Positions 31,665 through 36,067 of a DNA stretch of 36,067 nucleotides are shown here, piece after piece. Under the pieces are notes generated by a model, which was not told where the DNA came from, searched no databases, and saw nothing but the letters and a program-made list of their open reading frames with translations. Numbering within the stretch: position 1 is the first letter of the stretch; each line of letters begins with the position of its first letter. The stretch is from JBBRWV01 sp038248985 (lineage in GTDB: Bacteria > Planctomycetota > Phycisphaerae > WQYP01): NCBI GenBank assembly GCA_038248985.1, contig JBBRWV010000021.1, forward strand, positions 1 to 36,067, written 5' to 3'. The position numbers and the translations under genes are program-made.

Positions 31665-32615
31665 ATGCGTTTTGCATCCGGATTGATACTTCTGGTGGCG
31701 ATTGTGGCCCTCGGACTGTGGATTGGTGCATCGGGGAGCGTCGGAGGAGCCGCCAGCACGCGCAGCGCGATCACGCAGAGCGCGGCGACGGTGCCCCATG
31801 CGCAGGAGGTGCCTGTCATCGCGCGGGCGCAAGCGGACTACGACAAACATATTGCCCAACTGAAAGCGGAGTTGCCGGCGGGATTTACGGTGGTGCTGCA
31901 GGCTCCATTTGTCGTCGTGGGGGATAGTTCGGCCGAGCAGGTCAGAATGTATTCGGAAGGGACGGTGGCGTGGGCGGTGGAGAAACTGAAGAAGGAGTAC
32001 TTTTCGCAGGACCCCAAAGATCTGCTGACCGTGTATTTGTTCAAAGACAAAGCCAGTTACGAAAAATACGCCAAGAAGCTGTTTGGAGATGACCCCAGCA
32101 CACCCTATGGATATTACTCGCCAGCGAAGAAGGCGTTGATCATGAACATCTCGACCGGCGGCGGAACGCTGGTACACGAGATTGTGCATCCGTTTATGGA
32201 GACCAATTTTCCGGCCTGTCCGGCGTGGTTCAATGAAGGCATGGGTTCGTTGTATGAGCAGAGCGGCGAGAAGGATGGACGCATTGTAGGGAAGACGAAC
32301 TGGCGACTGGCGGGCCTGCAAAAATTCATCAAGTCCGGGAAGGTTCCCTCTTTTGAAAAGTTGTGCGCGGCCACGAGTGAGGTGTTTTATCAGCGGGACA
32401 AGGGCACGAACTATGGGCAAGCACGGTATTTGTGCTATTACCTGCAGGAGAAAGGGCTTCTGCAAAAATACTATCAAGCATTTGTGAAGGATTCGGAGAA
32501 AGACCCGACGGGATATAAAACCCTGGTGGCAGCGCTGGGAGAAAAAGGGAAGGATATGGCGGCTTTTCAAAAAGAATGGGAGAAATGGGTGCTGGAATTA
32601 ACGTTTCAGGACTGA
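31665..32615 (+). CDS. Secreted HExxH metallopeptidase-like protein (DUF1570 type)
   Basis: A 316-residue exported protein. An N-terminal signal or anchor segment lies at about 5-27 (GLILLVAIVALGLWIGA). The zinc motif HEIVH is at 171-175, followed by Glu191 (WFNEGMGSLYEQ), the arrangement of the gluzincin peptidase-MA/DUF1570 proteins common in planctomycetes. The C-terminal part is helical (YGQARYLCYYLQEKGLLQKY). GGAGG 6 bases upstream supports the ATG at 31665 rather than the longer frame from 31620. It is divergent from the class I fumarase. Peptidase activity is inferred from the motif; no substrate is known. Confidence 0.85.
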   Translation: MRFASGLILLVAIVALGLWIGASGSVGGAASTRSAITQSAATVPHAQEVPVIARAQADYDKHIAQLKAELPAGFTVVLQAPFVVVGDSSAEQVRMYSEGTVAWAVEKLKKEYFSQDPKDLLTVYLFKDKASYEKYAKKLFGDDPSTPYGYYSPAKKALIMNISTGGGTLVHEIVHPFMETNFPACPAWFNEGMGSLYEQSGEKDGRIVGKTNWRLAGLQKFIKSGKVPSFEKLCAATSEVFYQRDKGTNYGQARYLCYYLQEKGLLQKYYQAFVKDSEKDPTGYKTLVAALGEKGKDMAAFQKEWEKWVLELTFQD

Positions 32616-32646
32616 GTTACCACGCGACTTTGCCGCCGCTTTTTTT

Positions 32647-32765
32647 TTACGAGATTGTCACTTCGGTTTTAACCACGTTCTGCTTCTTCCACTGCTCGTA
32701 TTCCTCAGACGCGCGGAAGTTGTCAAACCTTTGATTTTAAGCAGCGAGGAGGTTATTGAACGCAT
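32647..32765 (-). pseudogene. Possible remnant of a small minus-strand gene
   Basis: The minus strand encodes RFDNFRASEEYEQWKKQ and NVVKTEVTIS before a stop at 32647, protein-like in composition but open for only 29 codons. One base inserted in an AAA run near 32732 would join it to an upstream frame starting at an ATG (32765), giving about 39 residues. No ribosome binding site is evident. It may be a 3' remnant, a frameshifted small gene or chance. Confidence 0.25.
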
Positions 32766-32904
32766 ATCGGAAAAATGGGGGGGGTGATTTTGGTGAGGGG
32801 CGTGCCAGTGACAACTTGGGGCACGATTTTGAGTTTTGGGGCGAAATATCACCAAGGCGATACCTAGGGGATTGAATTCTGGTGACAGGTCTATTGGGAA
32901 CCGC

Positions 32905-32933
32905 TTGCATGGGAAGGAGGAATCGGGCATACT
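32905..32933 (+). promoter_or_regulatory. Possible rplU promoter
   Basis: TTGCAT (32905-32910) and CATACT (32928-32933) are 17 bases apart, matching 3 of 6 and 4 of 6 consensus positions, 57 bases before the rplU start. The fit is moderate. Confidence 0.4.
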
Positions 32934-32989
32934 TTGGGGCTCAACTTTTTCCCCACCCGGCGCAACATGCCGGCATTAGGAGATGGACC

Positions 32990-33307
32990 ATGGCGTATGC
33001 GATTATTGAAGACAGCGGCACGCAGTTCAAGATTGAAAAGGGCGACCGTTTTGAAGTGGACCTTCGGGAATTGAAGGAAGGCCAGACGGAAATCACGTTC
33101 GACAAGGTGCTGCTGGTCAGCGGCGATGCGGGCGTGACGATTGGCCAGCCGCGTGTGGCGGGGGCCACCGTGACCGCCAAAGTGCTGGGTCAAGTGAAGG
33201 ATGACAAGATTTTTGTGGAACGCTTTACGCGGCGCAAAGGTTTTCACCGTCGCGTGGGTCATCGTCAGCAATATCTGGCGGTGCAGATTGAATCGATCAA
33301 TGTCTAA
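32990..33307 (+). CDS. rplU: Ribosomal protein bL21
   Basis: A 105-residue large-subunit protein that binds 23S rRNA. It begins MAYAIIEDSGTQFKIEKGDR, contains FDKVLLVSGD and IGQPRVAGATVTAKVL, and ends with the conserved GHRQQYLAVQIESI. AGGAG 7 bases upstream fixes the ATG at 32990; an open extension to 32882 is not family sequence. Codon use is balanced, as in other highly expressed genes here. The usual partner rpmA (bL27) does not follow; a terminator lies 99 bases downstream instead, so rplU stands alone. Confidence 0.96.
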   Translation: MAYAIIEDSGTQFKIEKGDRFEVDLRELKEGQTEITFDKVLLVSGDAGVTIGQPRVAGATVTAKVLGQVKDDKIFVERFTRRKGFHRRVGHRQQYLAVQIESINV

Positions 33308-33405
33308 ATCGATCAGCGTTTGATTGACGAACGCGGAGTTGATTTTTTCAAATCGTTCTAAGTAAATGACTCTCTGGGAGTTGCGCCAATCCTGCGGAAG
33401 ATGGA

Positions 33406-33439
33406 AGAGGCCTGTGCGAAAGCGCGGGTCTCTTTTTTT
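33406..33439 (+). terminator. Rho-independent terminator after rplU
   Basis: A 12-base stem with three G-T wobbles and a GAAA tetraloop (33406-33417, loop 33418-33421, 33422-33433) is followed by seven T at 33433-33439. It separates rplU from the feoB promoter region. Confidence 0.85.
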
Positions 33440-33503
33440 CATTGGTGGGGATGCGTTATTTAGTGGGGAAGCGGACGAATCTGCGGATTCCGGCCGACGT
33501 TAC

Positions 33504-33520
33504 TTGAAACTCAGTCTCAA
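33504..33520 (+). promoter_or_regulatory. Fur-box-like operator upstream of feoB
   Basis: TTGAAACTCAGTCTCAA is a 17-base imperfect palindrome around a central C, with one mismatched pair between the arms. It is of the size and symmetry expected of a Fur site and lies 46 bases before feoB. Its first six bases can also act as a -35, with TAGTGT at 33527-33532 as a weak -10, so repressor binding would block transcription. Assignment to Fur is inferred from gene context. Confidence 0.55.
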
Positions 33521-33566
33521 TTGCCTTAGTGTGAGCATGCTTGAGTGAAATTGCGTTGAGGACTAC

Positions 33567-35840
33567 ATGGCGACGGTACTTCGGGAACTGGTGGTAGCGC
33601 TGGCAGGTAATCCTAACGTGGGGAAAACCACGCTTTTTAACGTCCTGACGGGGTTGAAACAGAAGGTGGCCAACTATCCGGGGGTGACGGTCGAGAAGAA
33701 AGTGGGGCGGTGTGTTCTGGGCGGAGACGGCGATACAAAATGTACGATTGTGGATTTGCCGGGGACGTATTCGTTGGCGTCGCGGTCGCCGGATGAACAT
33801 GTGGCGCGGCAGGTGCTTTTGGGGCAGATGGCCGGGACGGTGCGGCCGGATGTGATCGTGGTGGTGGCGGATGCGAGCAACCTGGAGCGGAACCTTTATC
33901 TGGTGACGCAAGTGCTGGAGCTGGGCCGACCTACGGTGGTGGCGCTGTCGATGATGGACATTGCAGGGCAGCAGGGGAAGCAGGTGGATGTGGAGAAGCT
34001 GGGAGCCCATCTGCGATGTGTGGTGGTGCCGGTGCAGGCAAATACGGGGAGGGGGGTGGAGGCGCTCAAGGCGGCGATTGGCAAGGTGGCGGGGCGGAAT
34101 GTGGAGCCGCTGGATTTGCCGCTGCCGGAGGTGATGGATGATCACATCGAGCGTATTCGTAAGATATTGGTGGAGGAGGAGTTATCGCCGGTAGACATGG
34201 CGCGATTTGAGGCGCATTTGCTGTTGAGCACGGGGGAGGATGAGGAGGGGACGGACGGGCGGAGGGCGCATCCGAAGGTACGGGCGGAGTTGACGGCGGC
34301 GATGACCGCGTGTGAGAAGGCGGGAGTGGATGTCATAAGTAGTGAAATAGAAGCACATTATGGATTTATCGGGACGGTGGCGAGCGATGTGGTGCATGAT
34401 GAGCCGGCGAAGGATGCCCAGACGGCGCGGACGGATCGGTTGGATCGGATTTTGACGCACAAGGTGTGGGGGATGTTGATATTTGTGGCGGTGATGGGGC
34501 TGGTGTTCGTGAGCATTTTCAAGTTTGCCGGCCCGGTGATGGACTGGTTGAATGGGGAGGGCGGGTTGATGGGTTTTTTGAAGGGGATCGCAGATAAGTC
34601 TTTAGCGGAGGGGCCTTTAAAGAGCCTGGTGGAGGATGGGGTGATTGCGGGGGTAGGGAATGTGGTGGTGTTTTTGCCGCAGATTGCGCTGTTGTTTTTG
34701 TTCATAGCTCTTTTGGAAGACACGGGTTACATGGCGCGGGCGGCGTTTTTGATGGACCGGGTGATGAGCAAGGTGGGGCTGCACGGGAAGAGTTTTATCC
34801 CGATGTTGAGCGGGTATGCGTGCGCGATTCCGGCGTTGATGGGGACGCGGGTGATTGAGAATCGGCGGGACCGGCTGGCGACCATAATGGTATTGCCACT
34901 CATGAGTTGCAGCGCGCGGCTGCCGGTGTATACGCTGGTGATCGCGACGTTTTTTGCGGGGAGCGCGTGGCTGCAGGGCGGGGTGTTGCTGGCGATGTAT
35001 GGGTTGGGGACGTTGGCTGCGTTTGGGATGGCGTGGGTGTTCAAGCGGACGTTGCTGAAGGGGCCGGCGCCGGCGTTCATTTTGGAGATGCCGCCGTATC
35101 GGTTGCCGAATTGGAAGGTTGTTCTAACTACTGTGGGGCAAAGGTGTTGGGCGTTTGTGAAGCGAGCGGGGACGCTGATATTTGCGTTCAGTGTGATCAT
35201 GTGGGCGGCGACGCATTATCCGAAGCCAGCGACGTATTCGCGGGATTTTGGCGCGGAGACGTCCGTGCTGGAAGAACGTAAAGAGTTGCAGGGTAAGGAG
35301 TTGCCGGCGGGGTCAGTAGAGGTGTTAGAGGGGGACGACGATGCGGCCAAGAAAGCGCTGATGCAGGCGAATCGGGCGGCGGCGGGATATGGGCAGACGA
35401 CGGATGCGATCTCGGATTTGCAAAACGCGCAGGGGCAAGAGGTTATGGAGCATTCAGTGGCGGGTCGGGTGGGGAAGTTTATTGCGCCGGTGTTTCGGCC
35501 GCTGGGGTATGATTGGAAGTTGTCGATTGGGGTGACGGGGGCGTTTTTTGCGCGGGAGATTGTAATCTCAACGCTGGGCATAGTTTACAGCGTGGGGGAG
35601 GCGGATGAAGAGAGCCAGCCGTTGAAGGAACGGATACGGGAGAGCTATTCGGCATTGGTGGGGGTGAGTTTGATGGTTTTTGTGGTGTTTTGCATGCAGT
35701 GTTTGCCGACGCTGGTGGTGGTGCGGCGGGAGACGAATTCGTGGGGATGGCCGGTGCTGATGTTTACGTATATGACGGTGCTGGCGTGGGTTATGGCGTT
35801 TGTGACGTATCAGGGCGGGTTGCTTTTGGGTTTTAAGTGA
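33567..35840 (+). CDS. feoB: FeoB, ferrous iron transporter
   Basis: A 757-residue inner-membrane Fe(II) uptake protein. The N-terminal G domain has G1 GNPNVGKT at 14-21, G3 DLPG at 63-66 and a G4 position reading SMMD where NxxD is usual. The membrane region follows from about 305, with two Gate domains (TGYMARAAFLMDRVM; VTGAFFAREIVISTLGIVY) and the FeoB core between them (GYACAIPALMGTR). A hydrophilic insertion of roughly 80 residues (about 555-635) precedes the second gate. No feoA is seen upstream. The stop codon overlaps the start of a small membrane peptide gene. A Fur-like palindrome lies upstream. The Ser for Asn at G4 may weaken guanine recognition. Confidence 0.96.
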   Translation: MATVLRELVVALAGNPNVGKTTLFNVLTGLKQKVANYPGVTVEKKVGRCVLGGDGDTKCTIVDLPGTYSLASRSPDEHVARQVLLGQMAGTVRPDVIVVVADASNLERNLYLVTQVLELGRPTVVALSMMDIAGQQGKQVDVEKLGAHLRCVVVPVQANTGRGVEALKAAIGKVAGRNVEPLDLPLPEVMDDHIERIRKILVEEELSPVDMARFEAHLLLSTGEDEEGTDGRRAHPKVRAELTAAMTACEKAGVDVISSEIEAHYGFIGTVASDVVHDEPAKDAQTARTDRLDRILTHKVWGMLIFVAVMGLVFVSIFKFAGPVMDWLNGEGGLMGFLKGIADKSLAEGPLKSLVEDGVIAGVGNVVVFLPQIALLFLFIALLEDTGYMARAAFLMDRVMSKVGLHGKSFIPMLSGYACAIPALMGTRVIENRRDRLATIMVLPLMSCSARLPVYTLVIATFFAGSAWLQGGVLLAMYGLGTLAAFGMAWVFKRTLLKGPAPAFILEMPPYRLPNWKVVLTTVGQRCWAFVKRAGTLIFAFSVIMWAATHYPKPATYSRDFGAETSVLEERKELQGKELPAGSVEVLEGDDDAAKKALMQANRAAAGYGQTTDAISDLQNAQGQEVMEHSVAGRVGKFIAPVFRPLGYDWKLSIGVTGAFFAREIVISTLGIVYSVGEADEESQPLKERIRESYSALVGVSLMVFVVFCMQCLPTLVVVRRETNSWGWPVLMFTYMTVLAWVMAFVTYQGGLLLGFK

Positions 35841-35935
35841 TGGGTGATGCGATGGTGCAGCAGGTGGTGGTGATCGGGTTGGTGGCGGGGTGTTTGGCGT
35901 GGGTGGGGTGGCAGGTGTGGCGGTACTTTGTGTAA
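35840..35935 (+). CDS. 31-residue membrane peptide translationally coupled to feoB
   Basis: The ATG overlaps the feoB TGA stop as TGATG. The product is MGDAMVQQVVVIGLVAGCLA plus WVGWQVWRYFV, essentially one transmembrane helix with Trp/Arg/Tyr at the end and a single Cys. Small membrane proteins adjacent to FeoB (FeoC-like or Cys-rich types) exist, but this one lacks a Cys cluster and I cannot place it. The coupling and hydrophobic composition support a real gene; the G-rich strand makes Val/Gly/Trp-rich frames easy to form by chance, which lowers certainty. Confidence 0.55.
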   Translation: MGDAMVQQVVVIGLVAGCLAWVGWQVWRYFV

Positions 35936-35958
35936 CCCGTTTCAGGAGAAGCTACCCC

Positions 35959-36067
35959 GTGATTGACCCAACAACGTTGCAAGCCGGACTTCACAACCTG
36001 TTAAGCGAAACTCATTTTGACGAACTCGGCCCGCGCGAAAGCGGCAAGGTCCGCGATAGTTACCGCC
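35959..36067 (+). CDS. purC: PurC, SAICAR synthetase (5' fragment)
   Basis: The window ends 36 codons into this gene. It starts at GTG 35959 with AGGAGA about 9 bases upstream. The visible end of the fragment, ELGPRESGKVRDSYR, matches the nucleotide-binding GKVRDxY motif that opens phosphoribosylaminoimidazole-succinocarboxamide synthase, an enzyme of purine synthesis. The extra 20 residues before the motif suggest the longer, Ade1-like form. The base composition is much less G-biased than in feoB. Confidence 0.85.
   Translation, partial: MIDPTTLQAGLHNLLSETHFDELGPRESGKVRDSYR

Larger units (their letters stand above)
32616..32989. other. Intergenic region between peptidase gene and rplU
   Basis: This 374-base stretch contains a possible decayed minus-strand gene (32647-32765), a nested inverted repeat (GGTGAT 32783-32788 with ATCACC 32848-32853 enclosing CGTGCC 32801-32806 with GGCACG 32820-32825), and the rplU promoter and ribosome binding site. 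No other gene is visible. Confidence 0.5.

Noticed and set aside
32882..32989. Upstream extension of rplU
   Set aside because: The extra 36 residues are not bL21 sequence, cover the promoter, and the ATG at 32990 has the proper ribosome binding site.
33366..33548. Possible FeoA gene upstream of feoB (starts MTLWEL)
   Set aside because: Only the first residues resemble FeoA; the rest lacks the SH3-like pattern, and the frame runs through the rplU terminator.

Overview
The window is a high-GC bacterial chromosome segment of about 36 kb. It suggests a Planctomycetota member, perhaps of the Phycisphaerae. This is inferred from the combination of hpnCDE squalene genes, an exosortase/EpsI polysaccharide locus, a GH125 mannosidase, a DUF1570-type metallopeptidase, G-rich strand composition and short tandem intergenic repeats. 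No rRNA gene is present to settle it. I see no IS element, CRISPR array, tRNA or prophage.

Layout. (1) 62-3148, minus: ruvB, ruvA and, upstream of them, an unrecognised membrane-anchored coiled-coil protein. (2) 3279-7208, plus: class II fumarase, GH125 alpha-mannosidase and an aldo/keto reductase whose leader carries a G-quadruplex-like stretch. (3) 7292-10836, minus: hpnC-hpnD-hpnE, which make squalene from farnesyl diphosphate, followed by a small frameshifted gene. ispH (11009-12022, plus) is divergent from hpnC, so the last step of isoprenoid precursor supply and the entry to squalene share one intergenic region. (4) 12138-14534, plus: a TgpA-like membrane transglutaminase ending at a strong terminator. 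(5) 14633-25751, minus: an extracellular-polysaccharide/exosortase locus, in transcription order Wza-like export lipoprotein, exosortase, EpsI-like protein, 1560-residue TPR protein, and a Wzz/BY-kinase fusion whose Walker A lysine is alanine. A PglD-like acyltransferase is divergent from it (26232-26909). (6) 27040-31519, minus: gapA, a HEAT-like protein, a nucleotidyltransferase overlapping a small partner gene, and a class I Fe-S fumarase. (7) 31665-36067, plus: a secreted HExxH peptidase, rplU with its own promoter and terminator, feoB behind a Fur-box-like palindrome, a 31-residue membrane peptide gene coupled to feoB, and the 5' end of purC.

The most distinctive region is the exosortase locus. 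It combines a sorting enzyme, its EpsI partner, an outer-membrane export lipoprotein, a giant TPR scaffold and a kinase-like chain-length regulator that looks unable to bind ATP normally. No PEP-CTERM-type substrate is visible. The nucleotidyltransferase pair and the peptide coupled to feoB are the other candidates for undescribed biology.

The plus strand carries more G than C whichever strand is coding, strongly over 1-12 kb and in feoB, weakly over gapA, rplU and the class I fumarase. This produces many long antisense open frames that are not genes.
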